Assembly: GCF_022059845.1 (NCBI RefSeq)
Contig: NZ_CP091851.1
Location: 1,240,001 to 1,304,000 of the forward strand
Source: Terrirubrum flagellatum
GTDB lineage: Bacteria > Pseudomonadota > Alphaproteobacteria > Rhizobiales > Beijerinckiaceae
DNA: 64,000 nucleotides
Direction of reading: 5' to 3'
Of this stretch, positions 8,139 through 18,195 are shown piece by piece (within the stretch, counting starts at the first letter, position 1; every line of letters starts with the position of its first letter). A program made the position numbers and the translations under genes. The notes under the pieces are model-generated. The model was not told where the DNA came from. It made no database searches and saw nothing but the letters and a program-made list of their open reading frames with translations.

Positions 8139-8391
8139 CGGCTTCGTCTCTTGTGGCAGGCCACGCGGCGATAATGCGAATTCTCTCTCCGCGTTCTGTA
8201 TAGACGATGGTCAGGATGCGTGACGCGCTTTGTCCGACGACCACATATCGATCCTCGCCGTAGTCGAACCTGTCATCGTAGCGAGTGAAAGCCCAGGGAT
8301 CATCGAAAGCCTTCTTCGCCTCCTCGAATGATACGCCGTGTTTGGCGAGATTGGCTCGCGCTTTCACGTCGTCCCATTCGAAATCTAGCAT
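8113..8391 (-). CDS. brnT: BrnT family toxin (DUF497)
   Basis: A 92-residue DUF497 protein, the BrnT ribonuclease fold related to RelE. Family hallmarks: FEWDDVKARANLAKHGVSFEEAKKAFDD at the N-terminus, DYGEDRYVVVGQSASRILTIVYTERGERIRIIAAWPATRDE in the second half. BrnT toxins cleave RNA and arrest growth. It is the first gene of a two-gene toxin-antitoxin operon with the HTH gene behind it. No clear ribosome binding site precedes the ATG. Function as an active toxin is inferred from the family. Confidence 0.88.
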   Translation of the reverse strand: MLDFEWDDVKARANLAKHGVSFEEAKKAFDDPWAFTRYDDRFDYGEDRYVVVGQSASRILTIVYTERGERIRIIAAWPATRDEADAYYENTR

Positions 8392-8685
8392 GGTTCAATA
8401 CGGGAATCCAGTAGTTTCGCCGCGTTGATTTTCCCGCGAAGCCAACGGCTGCAGCAATCAACAATTGAGAAGAGCGGCAATTCAAAACGCGCGATCGCGC
8501 CGCTGTAGGCGGGGAATTTTCAGGTGGTCGCCGTGCGCCTCGTGACGTCGCGATTTCTCGCGGCATCTCGCTCCCGCGCCGGCTTGTCCGCCGGTTGTCT
8601 TTCCGCAGACCATTCGCCACTCTCATCCGTGCCGGAGGCGACGGGCTGAAGTCCGCGTCTGCCGGCGAGGCAAGGGGAGGCTGCG
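8392..8685. other. intergenic region between brnT and the OmpA-domain gene
   Basis: Divergent promoter region of 294 bases. A short AT-richer stretch around 8395-8475 probably holds the toxin-antitoxin promoter. I see no clean palindrome that would define the operator, and no additional gene. Confidence 0.35.
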
Positions 8686-9072
8686 ATGAGATTTTCAAAA
8701 GGGCTGTGCTGCGCGCTTCTGGCCGCGGCTGCGATGGCGCCCGTCAGCGCAAAGGCGGAGACGATCCTGATTTTCTTCGATTGGGGGAGAACGAACCTGA
8801 CGCCGCTCGCGGGAAAAATCGTCAAAAGCGCGAGGGGACTCATCGGTCCCTCTTCGACCGTCACGATCACGGGGCATTCCGATGGTTCGGAGCCGGTCGC
8901 GCTGTCGGAGAAGCGGGCGGCGGCCGTGCGGGCCGCGCTGATCCGCGCCGGCGCGCCGAAGACCGCGACGCTGACGGCGGTCGCCCGCGGCGCCGAAGCG
9001 CCGCTGGTTCAGGCGACCACGCCGGATGGACGCGAGCCGCAGAACCGCCGCGTGCAGATCGATATTCCGTAG
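8686..9072 (+). CDS. OmpA-family C-terminal domain protein, secreted
   Basis: A 128-residue protein with a signal peptide (MRFSKGLCC, hydrophobic Ala-rich core, cleavage after about AKA-24) and then only an OmpA-like peptidoglycan-binding domain: ILIFFDWGRTNLTP, ITGHSDGSE, LSEKRAAAVRAALIRAG and PQNRRVQIDI. No beta-barrel or lipobox is present, so it should be a soluble periplasmic peptidoglycan-associating protein. GGGGAGGCTGCG lies just before the ATG. The domain is at the short end for the family. A good terminator follows. Confidence 0.88.
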   Translation: MRFSKGLCCALLAAAAMAPVSAKAETILIFFDWGRTNLTPLAGKIVKSARGLIGPSSTVTITGHSDGSEPVALSEKRAAAVRAALIRAGAPKTATLTAVARGAEAPLVQATTPDGREPQNRRVQIDIP

Positions 9073-9092
9073 TCGATTTTGGCGGGAGCATC

Positions 9093-9126
9093 GCCGCGCG
9101 AGATGCGATTTCGCGCGGCGTCTTTT
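9093..9126 (+). terminator. rho-independent terminator after the OmpA-domain gene
   Basis: Perfect 9-bp stem GCCGCGCGA (9093-9101) / TCGCGCGGC (9111-9119), 9-base loop, followed by GTCTTTTCC. It sits 20 bases after the stop codon. Confidence 0.8.
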
Positions 9127-9337
9127 CCACGTCATTCCAGCGCAACGCGAAGCGTCGTCGCTGGGCTGCACGGAGGGCGAGCGCCCGGGATTTTTTTGGG
9201 GGATGTCGCTATGGCTTGTAGGTTTCGCCTCGTGCGATCGCGCTGCCGCGGGTGTGGGTGAGGTGGTTGATGAAACAGCTTTCTATATAACAGCCCCACA
9301 TCGCGACGGATGAAATTAGTCGAAATGCTGCCGGCCA

Positions 9338-10567
9338 CTACTTCATCAATGAGGTCATCGCGACAAGTGCCGCGGCGACGAAGACGGCGACCGCTGAAAC
9401 TGGGCCCTTCTCATGCTCCGCAAGCCACTGGATAGATCGAGAGATCGTCTCGCGAACTATCAGGCTTCTGCTTGCAGACACGATAGCAAACATTGGCAAT
9501 ATGTAAGCGAACGAATAAGCTAAGCTAAAAACCAAAGACCAATTGGTAATCGCAGAAGTATATGGAATCGACCAATCCAATCGCAAAAATTTTGCAACAT
9601 CGGTCGGAAATTGAGTCAAGATAATTTGGATATGGCGTAATAGCGTTGAGAATCCATACCATAGGCTTTCGGCTGTGGTGTAGTTTGAAAGTCGACCAGC
9701 TAAGGTTATCCAAAGCATGGCGTGATCAGAGACGAACATTCCAGTCGCTGTTTCATAGGCGATATATTGCACGACCAGAGCTAATCCGAAGCGATCCAGG
9801 CCAACTGCCAAAAGCAACGCATATGTGTTCTGAATTCCCAAGATCGAGAAGCAGAACATCGTCAGGACGATGCAAGCCGCTGGTGTAACTGTTGCGAGAA
9901 ATAAGTCGAGAGCGACGAGGAATGCAAAGCGCTTCGCATCTGCATGTATGGCTCGTAATATCTTCAGCGTGAAAAAGATTGAAATCGATAGAGAGAGTAG
10001 TCCGATAACTGAGAAAAACATAAAAGAGAAAAAGAACGCCGCGACTTGAATGAGGCGCTTCGTTTGAACATCGAGGCCATTGGAGTCTATTAGCTGTCTC
10101 GCCAAGCCAATTTTTTTCGCTATGACATCTAACTGTTTGGAGCCATCTTCGGAGTCGGAGGCTTTGCACACGCTAACTTGTTCATATGGGCTAGTGTGTC
10201 GGTTAAGCGCGCCAAAGTGTTCAAACGCAAGTTTGTACTCAATGCTATATTGGAGGGCAACGAACGAGCGGTACTCCTTCTCAATTTCATTCTTATCCTT
10301 TTTCAAAACTCCGCCAAGCGTGGCGACGAAAGCCGCTGCGAGAGCCCAGCCGAAAAGCGCAAGAAACTTTAGTCGATTCCGCTTGAGAAACTCACGCAAG
10401 ATAGAAACGCTTCCATCTACTTGCCGAGCAATTGCCAAATCTTGAACGAATACCCAATAGTCGATTAACGTTGAACGAGCCCGTTCTAATTCTTGTTTGG
10501 TCGCAAGCGCATTCGCAATCGCGAGCGCGATAGTTATAAGCGCCAAGATATTGAGGACGATCACCAT
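9338..10567 (-). CDS. multi-pass membrane protein of unknown function, AT-richer than neighbours
   Basis: A 409-residue protein from the ATG at 10567. Hydrophobic segments: residues about 1-20, 70-90, 175-205, 220-250, 255-280 and near the C-terminus (about 340-365, 385-405). Between the second and third there is a soluble loop of roughly 85 residues with YRSFVALQYSIEYKLAFEHFGALNRH. I recognise no family. Base composition is clearly less GC-rich than all neighbouring genes, with codons such as ATA, AAT and TTA, suggesting recent transfer. It lies between nrdJ and an unrelated convergent region. The frame is also open further upstream, to 10642, overlapping the end of nrdJ. Confidence 0.65.
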   Translation of the reverse strand: MVIVLNILALITIALAIANALATKQELERARSTLIDYWVFVQDLAIARQVDGSVSILREFLKRNRLKFLALFGWALAAAFVATLGGVLKKDKNEIEKEYRSFVALQYSIEYKLAFEHFGALNRHTSPYEQVSVCKASDSEDGSKQLDVIAKKIGLARQLIDSNGLDVQTKRLIQVAAFFFSFMFFSVIGLLSLSISIFFTLKILRAIHADAKRFAFLVALDLFLATVTPAACIVLTMFCFSILGIQNTYALLLAVGLDRFGLALVVQYIAYETATGMFVSDHAMLWITLAGRLSNYTTAESLWYGFSTLLRHIQIILTQFPTDVAKFLRLDWSIPYTSAITNWSLVFSLAYSFAYILPMFAIVSASRSLIVRETISRSIQWLAEHEKGPVSAVAVFVAAALVAMTSLMK

Positions 10568-10570
10568 ATC

Positions 10571-10599
10571 AATTCCCGCGGTCAAGGACCGCGGGAATT
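10571..10599 (-). terminator. perfect hairpin between nrdJ and the membrane gene
   Basis: AATTCCCGCGGTC (10571-10583), a 3-base loop and GACCGCGGGAATT (10587-10599): a perfect 13-bp stem 17 bases after the nrdJ stop. There is no T-tract on the minus strand, and the right-hand arm reaches to 4 bases before the next gene's ATG, so it would also mask that gene's ribosome binding site if cotranscribed. Confidence 0.6.
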
Positions 10600-10616
10600 G
10601 TATGTCCGTAAGCTTA

Positions 10617-13600
10617 TCAGCTGCACCCCGTCGTGCTTCCACACGTGTCGCACTTCAAACACGTCCCGTTCCGGACCAGCGTGAAGTTCGCGCATTCAGG
10701 GCAGGCTTCGCCGACATAGCCCTTCATCTTCGCCTCGGCCCTGCGGTCGGCAACGGAAGGCGTCGCCTGCTTGGCCGGTTCGGCGAAGCCGAGCAGCGCG
10801 AGTTGCGCTTCTCCCACAGCCTCTTCCTTCAGCGCGGTCGCGCCTGACACGGCGTAGAGATGCGGCGCCTGACGCTTCGGATCGGATTCGCCGACAACAG
10901 GCGAACCGAGATCGGCGCGGGGATGGCCGTCGATCGAGACGAAATTCACCGGGCGTCCGCGCACCAGCCCCTTGGAGACCATGGAGCGCTGCGCTGGCGC
11001 CGGCTCGCCATCAGTCTCGTCCTGATCGGTCTTGCCGATCGCGTCGTGACGGAGATCGTCCGGCGAGACATGGGCGAGATCGTTGCGGCCGAGATAGGAG
11101 ATCGCGAGCTCGCGGAAGACATAGTCGAGGATCGAGGTCGCGTTCTTGATCGTGTCGTTGCCCTGCACGAAGCCGGCCGGCTCGAAGCGAGTGAACACGA
11201 ACGCGTCGACATACTCCTCAAGCGGCACGCCATATTGCAGGCCGAGCGACACGGAGATGGCGAAGTTGTTGATGAGAGCCCTAAGCGCCGAACCTTCCTT
11301 GTTCATGTCGAGGAAGATTTCGCCGAGCCGTCCATCCGCATATTCGCCGGTGCGCAGGAAGATGGTGTGGCCGCCGATCTTCGCCTTCTGGGTATAACCC
11401 TTGCGGCGGGACGGCAGCTTCTCCTGCTCGCGCACATTCTTCTCGATCACGCGCTCGACGATCTTCTCGACGATCTTTTCCGCGACAACCGCGGCGCGCT
11501 GCGCCGGCGGCTGGGCGAGAAGCGCCTCGACCGCATCATCCGCATCTTCGCCGTCATCCTCGATCAGCGCCGAGTTCAGCGGCTGTGACAGCTTGGAGCC
11601 GTCGCGATAGAGCGCGTTGGCTTTCAGCGCGAGCTTCCAGGACAGCATGTAGGCGGACTTGCAGTCCTCGACCGTCGCCTCGTTCGGCATGTTGATGGTC
11701 TTGGAGATGGCGCCGGAGATGAAGGGCTGCGCCGCCGCCATCATGCGGATGTGGCTCTCGACCGAGAGATAGCGCTTGCCGATGCGGCCGCAGGGATTGG
11801 CGCAGTCGAACACGGGATAATGTTCGAGCTTCAGATGCGGCGCGCCTTCCAGCGTCATCGCGCCGCAGACATGGATGTTCGCGGCTTCGATGTCGGCCTT
11901 GGTGAAGCCGAGCGCATTGAGCAGGTCGAACGCGGGATCGCTGACCTTCTCAGGCGCGATCTTCAGCGTGTTGAGGATGAAGTCCTCGCCGACGGTCCAT
12001 TTGTTGAACACGAACTTGACGTCGAAGGCCGACGGCAGCGCCTTCTCGATCTTGTCGAGCGTGGCGTCGTCGAAGCCCTTGGCGCGCAGCGTCGAATAAT
12101 TGATCGCCGGCGCCTGCTTCATCGAGCCGTGGCCGACGGCGTAGGCCTCGATCTCGGCGATATGCGCTTCGGAATAGCCCAGCGCGCGCAACGCGTCGGG
12201 AACGGCGCGGTTGATGATCTTGAAGTAGCCGCCGCCGGCGAGCTTCTTGAACTTCACCAGCGCGAAGTCGGGCTCGATGCCGGTCGTGTCGCAATCCATG
12301 ACGAGGCCGATCGTGCCGGTCGGCGCGATGACGGTCGACTGGGCGTTGCGATAGCCATGCTCCTCGCCGAGTGAGAGAGCGCTGTCCCAGGCCGCCTTGG
12401 CGCGCGCGATCAGATCGGGCTGCGGGCAGCTCGCATGATCAAGCGGCACCGGATTGACCGACAGCGCCTCATAGCCCGTCGCCTCGCCATGAGCGGCGCG
12501 GCGATGGTTGCGGATCACGCGCAGCATGTGCTTCGCGTTCCTGGCGTAGCCGGGGAAGGGGCCGAGCTCTTTCGCCATCTCGGCCGAGGTCGCATAGGCG
12601 ACGCCGGTCATGACGGCGGTGAGAGCGCCGCAGAGCGCGCGGCCTTCCCTGGAATCGTAGGGCAGGCCCATCGACATGAGCAGGCCGCCGATATTGGCGT
12701 AGCCGAGGCCAAGCGTGCGGAACTCGTAGGAGAGTTCGGCGATCGCCTTCGACGGGAACTGCGCCATCAGCACGGAGATTTCGAGCACCACCGTCCAGAA
12801 GCGGCAGAGATGCTCATAGGCGGCGACGTCGAACTGGCCGGTCTCGTGATTGAACATCGACAAGAGGTTCGCCGAGGCGAGATTGCAGGCGGTGTCGTCG
12901 AGGAACATGTATTCCGAGCAGGGATTGCTCGCGCGGATGTCGCCTGATGACTTGCAGGTGTGCCAGTCATTCATCGTGGTGTTGAAGTGCAGGCCGGGAT
13001 CGGCGGACGCCCAAGCGGCGTAGCCGATCTTCTCCCAGAGATCGCGCGCCTTGAGAGTCTTGGTGACCTTCTTCGTGGTGCGGCCGATCAGCTTCCAGTC
13101 GCCATCGGTCTCGACGGCGCGCAGGAAGTCGTCTTTCAGCGAGACCGAGTTGTTCGAGTTCTGGCCGGAGACGGTAAGATAGGCTTCCGAATCCCAGTCG
13201 GTGTCATAGGTGTCGAACTGGATGTCGGTGTAGCCTTGGCGAGCGAACTGGATGACGCGCTTGATGTAGTTGTCAGGCACCATCGCGCGGCGCGCGAGCT
13301 TGATCTCTTTCTTGAGGACGGGGTTCTTCTCGGGATCGAAACAGGAGTCGCCGTCGCCCTGGCAGTTCACGCAGGCGCGCATGACGGCCTTCATGTGCTT
13401 CTGCACGACCCTGGAGCCGGTGACGAGCGCCGCGACCTTCTGCTCCTCGCGCACCTTCCAGTCGATATAGGTCTCGATGTCAGGGTGATCGGCGTCGACG
13501 ACGACCATCTTCGCAGCTCTACGCGTGGTGCCGCCCGACTTGATCGCGCCGGCCGCGCGGTCGCCGATCTTGAGGAAGCTCATCAGGCCGGACGAGCGGC

Positions 13601-14345
13601 CGCCGCCGGACAGCTTCTCGCCTTCGCCGCGCAGGCGCGAGAAGTTCGAGCCGGTGCCGGAGCCATATTTGAACAGGCGCGCCTCGCGGACCCAGAGGTC
13701 CATGATGCCGCCTTCATTGACGAGATCGTCCTCGACGCCCTGGATGAAGCAGGCGTGCGGCTGCGGATGTTCGTAGGACGATTTCGACTTCGTCAGCTTG
13801 CCTGACTTGTAGTCGACATAGAAATGGCCCTGGCCCGGCCCGTCGACGCCGTAAGCCCAGTGCAGGCCGGTGTTGAACCATTGCGGCGAGTTCGGCGCCA
13901 CCATCTGCATGGCGAGCATGTAGCGCAGCTCGTCATGGAACGCCGACGCATCTTCGTCGGACGAGAAATAGCCGCCCTTCCAGCCCCAATAGGTCCAGCA
14001 GCCGGCGAGACGGTCGAACACGTCGGTCGAATTCTTCTCGGAGCCGAGACGCTCCTTCTCGGGCACATCGGCGAGCGCGGCGTCGTCGGCGACCGAACGC
14101 CAGAGGAAGGAGGGGACGTCGTTCTCCTCGACCTTCTTCAGGCGCGCGGGCACGCCGGCCTTGCGGAAATACTTCTGGGCGAGAACGTCGACCGCGACCT
14201 GGCTCCAGCCTTCCGGCGCGCGGATGCCTTCGAGGCGGAACACCACCGAACCATCGGGATTGCGGATTTCACTGACAGCGTCCCGGAAGGCGATGCCTGC
14301 GTAGGGCGACTGACCGGCCTTGGTGTAACGACGTTCAAATTTCAT
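10617..14345 (-). CDS. nrdJ: vitamin B12-dependent (class II) ribonucleoside-diphosphate reductase
   Basis: A 1242-residue adenosylcobalamin-dependent reductase that makes deoxyribonucleotides independently of oxygen. Order: N-terminal region [36 protein letters not shown] (about 150-165); CFIQGVEDD (about 200); [37 protein letters not shown] (about 480); ESAPTGTIG-like [21 protein letters not shown]; a C-terminal extension; and a terminal zinc-ribbon/redox tail with CPEC and CLKCDTCG. The start at 14345 is chosen because the conserved family N-terminus begins there; the frame stays open 264 bases upstream as a GC artefact. The upstream region carries NrdR-like boxes and a long leader. Confidence 0.97.
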   Translation of the reverse strand: MKFERRYTKAGQSPYAGIAFRDAVSEIRNPDGSVVFRLEGIRAPEGWSQVAVDVLAQKYFRKAGVPARLKKVEENDVPSFLWRSVADDAALADVPEKERLGSEKNSTDVFDRLAGCWTYWGWKGGYFSSDEDASAFHDELRYMLAMQMVAPNSPQWFNTGLHWAYGVDGPGQGHFYVDYKSGKLTKSKSSYEHPQPHACFIQGVEDDLVNEGGIMDLWVREARLFKYGSGTGSNFSRLRGEGEKLSGGGRSSGLMSFLKIGDRAAGAIKSGGTTRRAAKMVVVDADHPDIETYIDWKVREEQKVAALVTGSRVVQKHMKAVMRACVNCQGDGDSCFDPEKNPVLKKEIKLARRAMVPDNYIKRVIQFARQGYTDIQFDTYDTDWDSEAYLTVSGQNSNNSVSLKDDFLRAVETDGDWKLIGRTTKKVTKTLKARDLWEKIGYAAWASADPGLHFNTTMNDWHTCKSSGDIRASNPCSEYMFLDDTACNLASANLLSMFNHETGQFDVAAYEHLCRFWTVVLEISVLMAQFPSKAIAELSYEFRTLGLGYANIGGLLMSMGLPYDSREGRALCGALTAVMTGVAYATSAEMAKELGPFPGYARNAKHMLRVIRNHRRAAHGEATGYEALSVNPVPLDHASCPQPDLIARAKAAWDSALSLGEEHGYRNAQSTVIAPTGTIGLVMDCDTTGIEPDFALVKFKKLAGGGYFKIINRAVPDALRALGYSEAHIAEIEAYAVGHGSMKQAPAINYSTLRAKGFDDATLDKIEKALPSAFDVKFVFNKWTVGEDFILNTLKIAPEKVSDPAFDLLNALGFTKADIEAANIHVCGAMTLEGAPHLKLEHYPVFDCANPCGRIGKRYLSVESHIRMMAAAQPFISGAISKTINMPNEATVEDCKSAYMLSWKLALKANALYRDGSKLSQPLNSALIEDDGEDADDAVEALLAQPPAQRAAVVAEKIVEKIVERVIEKNVREQEKLPSRRKGYTQKAKIGGHTIFLRTGEYADGRLGEIFLDMNKEGSALRALINNFAISVSLGLQYGVPLEEYVDAFVFTRFEPAGFVQGNDTIKNATSILDYVFRELAISYLGRNDLAHVSPDDLRHDAIGKTDQDETDGEPAPAQRSMVSKGLVRGRPVNFVSIDGHPRADLGSPVVGESDPKRQAPHLYAVSGATALKEEAVGEAQLALLGFAEPAKQATPSVADRRAEAKMKGYVGEACPECANFTLVRNGTCLKCDTCGSTTGCS

Positions 14346-14640
14346 AATCTGACCCCTAAATCCTTCGGGACTTAACGTCCCCACCGAGCCTCGCGTTGCC
14401 TCCGGGCCCGATATTGTCGCCTGATCCTGTGACGCCGCACGGTGGTTGATCCGCCGCTTTTTTACCGCGTCGGGGCGCCCGGCCGTCTCGCAAAGGGGTC
14501 GCGAAATCGCACCGCGCACCGGCTCATGCCAATGCGACGCACAGCGCTTGCAAACCCGTTCTGGAGACTGTCGGCGGCTCCTCTGAACCGCCCGGGCCGT
14601 GCGCCGCACGACGTTCGGAAACCCTAGTCGTGCGTCCCGT
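14346..14640 (-). other. candidate structured 5' leader of nrdJ
   Basis: About 295 bases between the NrdR-like boxes and the nrdJ ATG. On the minus strand it can fold into several stems: CGCACGAC / GTCGTGCG (about 14620 to 14590), GGCGG / CCGCC just after, and GGGAC gttaa GTCCC some 30 bases before the start codon. Class II reductase genes are often controlled by cobalamin riboswitches. I looked for the conserved B12 box and did not find it, so any regulatory role is open. Confidence 0.35.
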
Positions 14641-14647
14641 TAGCCGT

Positions 14648-14692
14648 CAAGAGATAGTGTCTGCTTGACAGGATTTCCACTACATCTAGTAG
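14648..14692 (-). promoter_or_regulatory. tandem NrdR-like boxes upstream of nrdJ
   Basis: The near-palindrome ACTACATCTAGT (14679-14690) and a second site reading ACACTATCTCTTG on the minus strand (14660-14648). The shared TAGT core positions are 32 bases apart, the three-helical-turn spacing typical of paired NrdR boxes. They lie about 310-345 bases upstream of the nrdJ start codon. NrdR represses ribonucleotide reductase genes when dATP is high. Confidence 0.6.
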
Positions 14693-15241
14693 CGGGCTGT
14701 GAAAAACGGGGATGATATGACAGCCCGGACTAAGCGCCGGAAAGAGTTCAGGGAATCACCCGATTCCTCATGTCTCAAATGAACTCTAATCTCTTAACGA
14801 AGCGGTAACCATCCCTGCAATCCGCGCAAGACTGACGTGAGGGCACGCCGCTTCCCGGTTGCAACGGCGCCGAAGGGTGCAACGCACACATGGACCGGGC
14901 CGCCAAAGCAGCGTTCCAACGCCGCCGAAACTACGTGCGAATCCGTATGAGTCTCCGAACGCGCTGTCGTCGAACTGTCGCATTCCGGCATCACATCCCC
15001 AGCTTTCTTTCGAGACTGCTCCGCGAAATAACTCCGCGCGGGCGCCCTGGATGTTTTGGCCGGGACGGGAATCTTTCCTCCGCATTCCGCTGAAGCGGCG
15101 CGCTGCGCGAGCAGCTGCTTGGGCGCAAAGAACTCAGTTCAGCTTGCATAGCGGTCCGCTGCGCTGGTTGACCGCGGGTTAACCAGTGGCCGGCAATCTA
15201 GCTTGGATTTTCGGTAGTTTTTGAGATCCGCCTTGCACAAA
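14693..15241. other. gene-free divergent region between nrdJ and the sensory module
   Basis: About 550 bases. The left part (14700-14820) is AT-richer, with ATCTCTTAACGAAGCGGTAACC at its end, and should hold divergent promoters. Reading frames in 14786-15182 have no family resemblance and poor starts, so none is called. Confidence 0.4.
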
Positions 15242-15595
15242 ATGGGCATTGTGCTGCGATACTTCGCTGATGGACTGATCATGGCGGCGGTCGCCTGCGT
15301 CAGTCTCTACGGCGCCGCGCGGCTTGCTTTCGAGCCGCGCGATGCTTCCGCCGGAGTCGCTGTCCTGTTCGCGCCGTGGACCAGCGCTAACGACGCGCTG
15401 GCGCGCTCGGTTATGGCGGGGGCCAGTTTCGTCCGCTTCGGCGGTTATCCCTTCATCGTGATCGTAACGCCCGACGACGCCGGTTATCTCTCCCGCGCGC
15501 GCGCCGCCGGCGCAATCTTCATCGCGGACCCGCAGGCTCTCGCCGCCTGTCTTCCCAAATGGCTCAGCCGAGATTCTGTTGATGACCAATCTTGA
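15242..15595 (+). CDS. small membrane-anchored protein, conserved hypothetical
   Basis: A 117-residue protein with one N-terminal transmembrane segment (about residues 8-30) and an exported globular part containing [38 protein letters not shown] and [15 protein letters not shown] recall similar short proteins in other alphaproteobacteria with the pattern APW ... AGA ... PFIV ... AAGA, but they have no assigned function. The ATG at 15242 is preferred; one at 15221 is also in frame. It overlaps the following chemoreceptor gene by 14 bases, so the two are translationally coupled and probably work together. Confidence 0.65.
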   Translation: MGIVLRYFADGLIMAAVACVSLYGAARLAFEPRDASAGVAVLFAPWTSANDALARSVMAGASFVRFGGYPFIVIVTPDDAGYLSRARAAGAIFIADPQALAACLPKWLSRDSVDDQS

Positions 15596-17036
15596 TGATT
15601 TCCAGACCGTTATCGCGAAGGCGCTTTGCGCGCTGGCGCTCCTGCATGTGCCGATCCTGGCTGGCATCGCCTACGCGCTTGGAAAGGATGTGGCGATCGC
15701 AACGCCGATCACTTGTGTTCTCGCAGCCATGCCGGCGATGTTTCTGCTGATGCGCCGGCCTATCCTGATTGTCAGCATCGCGCTCGCCATAACGCTGGTC
15801 GGCCAGACCTCCATCCTTGTGTACGTCTTCACCGGCCATCCCTGGCAGGTCGAGATGCATTTCTACTACTTCGCGATTCTGGCCATGCTGTCCGGATTCT
15901 GCGACTGGAGGGTGCTCATTCTCGCAGCGGGTCTGATTGCGACGCATCATCTCAGTCTCGACGCTGTCTTTCCCGACGCCGTCTATCCCGGCGGCAGCGA
16001 CTTCGCCCGCGTCGCGGTCCACGCCGTCATGGTCGTCATTGAAACAGCCATGCTTATCATCATTGGCCATGCGATCCGAACGGCGTTTGCTCAGGCGCAG
16101 CAGGCCCGCCGCGTCGCCGAAGCGACGACGGCGACGCTTGAAACCGTGGGAAGCAAGCGCGAGGAGGAGTTGGCCGCGACGATCACGCGCGCTGAACTGC
16201 TGAGCGGCACGCTTGAAAAGTTCAAGAAGCAAGTGATGGGTAATCTCGACGTCCTGCACAATGCGGCGACGGAGCTCGAGACAAGCGCCAGCCAGCTCAG
16301 CGACGCAGCGACGCAGGCCACGAATCAATCCGCGCAGGCGTCGGCCGCTTCCGAGGAGACGAGCGGCAAGGTTGGCCTTGTCGCCACTGTCGGCCGAGAA
16401 TTCGCCGCCACGATTGCTGAAATTGGCAGGAACGCCGCGCAATCCTCGGACCTCGCCGGCGAGGCGGTGGATCAAGCCGAGAGCACCACGACAGCAATCG
16501 ACGAGATGGCGACGGCTTCAGCGGAAATCGGAAAAGTGACCGAGATGATCGCTGCGATCGCCGCGCAGACCAATCTTCTGGCGTTGAATGCGACGATCGA
16601 AGCCGCGCGCGCTGGCGAACAAGGGCGTGGATTCGCGATCGTCGCCCAGGAGGTCAAGGCGCTTGCCGCGAAGACGGCCAGCGCGACGAGTGACATCGCG
16701 GCGCGCATCGTTCTGATACAAACGTCGACAGGACGCTCCGTGTCAGCGATCCAGTCGATTTCGCAAACGATCCGCAGCCTGAACGCCCTTGCGGTGCAGA
16801 TCGCCGCATCGGTCGAGGAGCAATCGATGGCGGCTCGGGAAATCGCCGGGACCGTCGACGCCGCGGCGTTGAGCATCGGAGATATTGCCGGAGCGATCAC
16901 AGGGATCGAAGCTGTCGCGGACGACACCGCCAAGGCGGCGCTGAAACTTGGCGATGCGGCGGTCGAGATCGCAGCGCAATCCGCGTCGATCCGTCGACAG
17001 GTGACCGACTTCACAACAGACGCCATAGCGGCCTAG
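15582..17036 (+). CDS. methyl-accepting chemotaxis protein with a histidine-containing membrane sensor domain
   Basis: A 484-residue chemoreceptor. Residues about 10-170 form a multi-pass membrane domain with no large periplasmic loop; it contains [19 protein letters not shown] and [21 protein letters not shown], so three His residues sit at or in the membrane. A coiled coil follows (about 170-250) without an evident HAMP domain, then the signalling domain with the hairpin tip [37 protein letters not shown] (about 325-362). Its C-terminus has no CheR-tethering pentapeptide. It should signal to a CheA/CheW complex elsewhere. What it senses is unknown; membrane His residues suggest metal, haem or redox. 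Coupled to the small upstream gene. Confidence 0.9.
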   Translation: MTNLDDFQTVIAKALCALALLHVPILAGIAYALGKDVAIATPITCVLAAMPAMFLLMRRPILIVSIALAITLVGQTSILVYVFTGHPWQVEMHFYYFAILAMLSGFCDWRVLILAAGLIATHHLSLDAVFPDAVYPGGSDFARVAVHAVMVVIETAMLIIIGHAIRTAFAQAQQARRVAEATTATLETVGSKREEELAATITRAELLSGTLEKFKKQVMGNLDVLHNAATELETSASQLSDAATQATNQSAQASAASEETSGKVGLVATVGREFAATIAEIGRNAAQSSDLAGEAVDQAESTTTAIDEMATASAEIGKVTEMIAAIAAQTNLLALNATIEAARAGEQGRGFAIVAQEVKALAAKTASATSDIAARIVLIQTSTGRSVSAIQSISQTIRSLNALAVQIAASVEEQSMAAREIAGTVDAAALSIGDIAGAITGIEAVADDTAKAALKLGDAAVEIAAQSASIRRQVTDFTTDAIAA

Positions 17037-17232
17037 GCGCTATCGCACTCGCTACGTGTTGATGAGGACGCCGTCGGGATCGAGCGTCAGCGCGCCGGTT
17101 CAGTTCGCGGCTTCGCCGACGGGGGCGATCGGGCCGCTTTCCTGACATGCGGGTTGGCCGCGCGGCGGCGAGCGACTATAAGCGCCCTCCCTGCGTCTCG
17201 TTCCTGCGCCGGGCCCTTTCCACGCATGCCAG

Positions 17233-18195
17233 ATGTCAAACGCGATGCAGGCGGCTGTCTCCATTTCCAATCTGTCAAAGACCTATGCGTCCGGCTTCCA
17301 GGCGCTGAAGTCGATCAATCTCGAAATCAGACGCGGGGAAATCTTCGCGCTGCTCGGCCCGAACGGCGCCGGCAAGACGACGCTGATCGGAATCATCTGC
17401 GGCCTCGTGCGCGCCAGTGAAGGCAAGGTCACGGCCGGCGGCCATGACATCGTAGCGGGCTATCGCAAGGCGCGCGCGCTCATCGGGCTCGTGCCGCAGG
17501 AACTCGCGACCGACACGTTCGAGACGGTGTGGGCGACAGTGAGCTTCAGCCGCGGACTGTTCGGCAAGCCCGCCAATCCGGCGCTGGTCGAGAAAATCCT
17601 GCGCGATCTCTCTTTGTGGGAGAAGAAGGACAACAAGATTCTCACGCTGTCGGGCGGCATGAAAAGGCGCGTGCTGATCGCCAAGGCGCTGGCGCATGAG
17701 CCGCAGATATTGTTCCTCGACGAGCCGACCGCGGGCGTCGATGTCGAACTCCGGCGCGACATGTGGGAGATCGTGCGGGGCTTGAAAGCCGCCGGCGTCA
17801 CCATCGTGCTCACCACGCATTATATCGAAGAGGCCGAGCAGATGGCCGACCGGGTCGGCGTCATCAACAAGGGCGAACTGATCCTGGTCGAGGACAAGGC
17901 GGCGCTGATGCGCAAGCTCGGCAAGAAGCGGCTGACGCTCGACTTGCAGGAGAAGCTCGACGCGGTCCCTTCCTCGCTCGCCGTTCCCGAACTGGAGCTT
18001 GTGCGAGAGGGCAGGGCGCTCGTCTACAGCTACGATACCCAGGCCGAGCGAACGGGCATCGCGACGCTGCTCGCCAATCTCTCGGCGGCGGGCGTGCGGG
18101 TGAAGGATGTGCGCACCGAGCAGAGCTCGCTCGAGGACATTTTCGTCAGCCTGGTGAGCGCGGAGCCGGCGAACAAGGCAGGAGAGTCGGCATGA
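17233..18195 (+). CDS. ABC-2 type exporter, ATP-binding subunit
   Basis: A 320-residue ABC ATPase of the drug/polysaccharide export type (YadG-like). Walker [10 protein letters not shown] (about 44-52), signature LSGGMKRR (about 141-148), Walker [13 protein letters not shown] (about 160-171) and the H-loop TTHYIEEAE. The signature is LSGGM rather than LSGGQ, common in this subgroup. A C-terminal extension of about 90 residues follows the nucleotide-binding domain. Its stop codon overlaps the start of the permease gene by 4 bases (ATGA), so both are made in a fixed ratio. Substrate unknown. Confidence 0.92.
   Translation: MSNAMQAAVSISNLSKTYASGFQALKSINLEIRRGEIFALLGPNGAGKTTLIGIICGLVRASEGKVTAGGHDIVAGYRKARALIGLVPQELATDTFETVWATVSFSRGLFGKPANPALVEKILRDLSLWEKKDNKILTLSGGMKRRVLIAKALAHEPQILFLDEPTAGVDVELRRDMWEIVRGLKAAGVTIVLTTHYIEEAEQMADRVGVINKGELILVEDKAALMRKLGKKRLTLDLQEKLDAVPSSLAVPELELVREGRALVYSYDTQAERTGIATLLANLSAAGVRVKDVRTEQSSLEDIFVSLVSAEPANKAGESA

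Noticed and set aside
10571-10599. Hairpin as a phage or integron attachment site
   Set aside because: It is a simple terminator-like stem at the end of nrdJ; no matching second copy at the other side (9338) of the AT-rich gene was seen.
14346-14609. An N-terminal extension of nrdJ from 14609
   Set aside because: Family N-terminus begins at MKFERRYTK (14345); the extension is Arg-rich, not conserved in style, and would cover the leader.
14346-14640. Cobalamin riboswitch in the nrdJ leader
   Set aside because: The conserved B12-box sequence and the accompanying core elements could not be found by eye; a covariance search would settle it.
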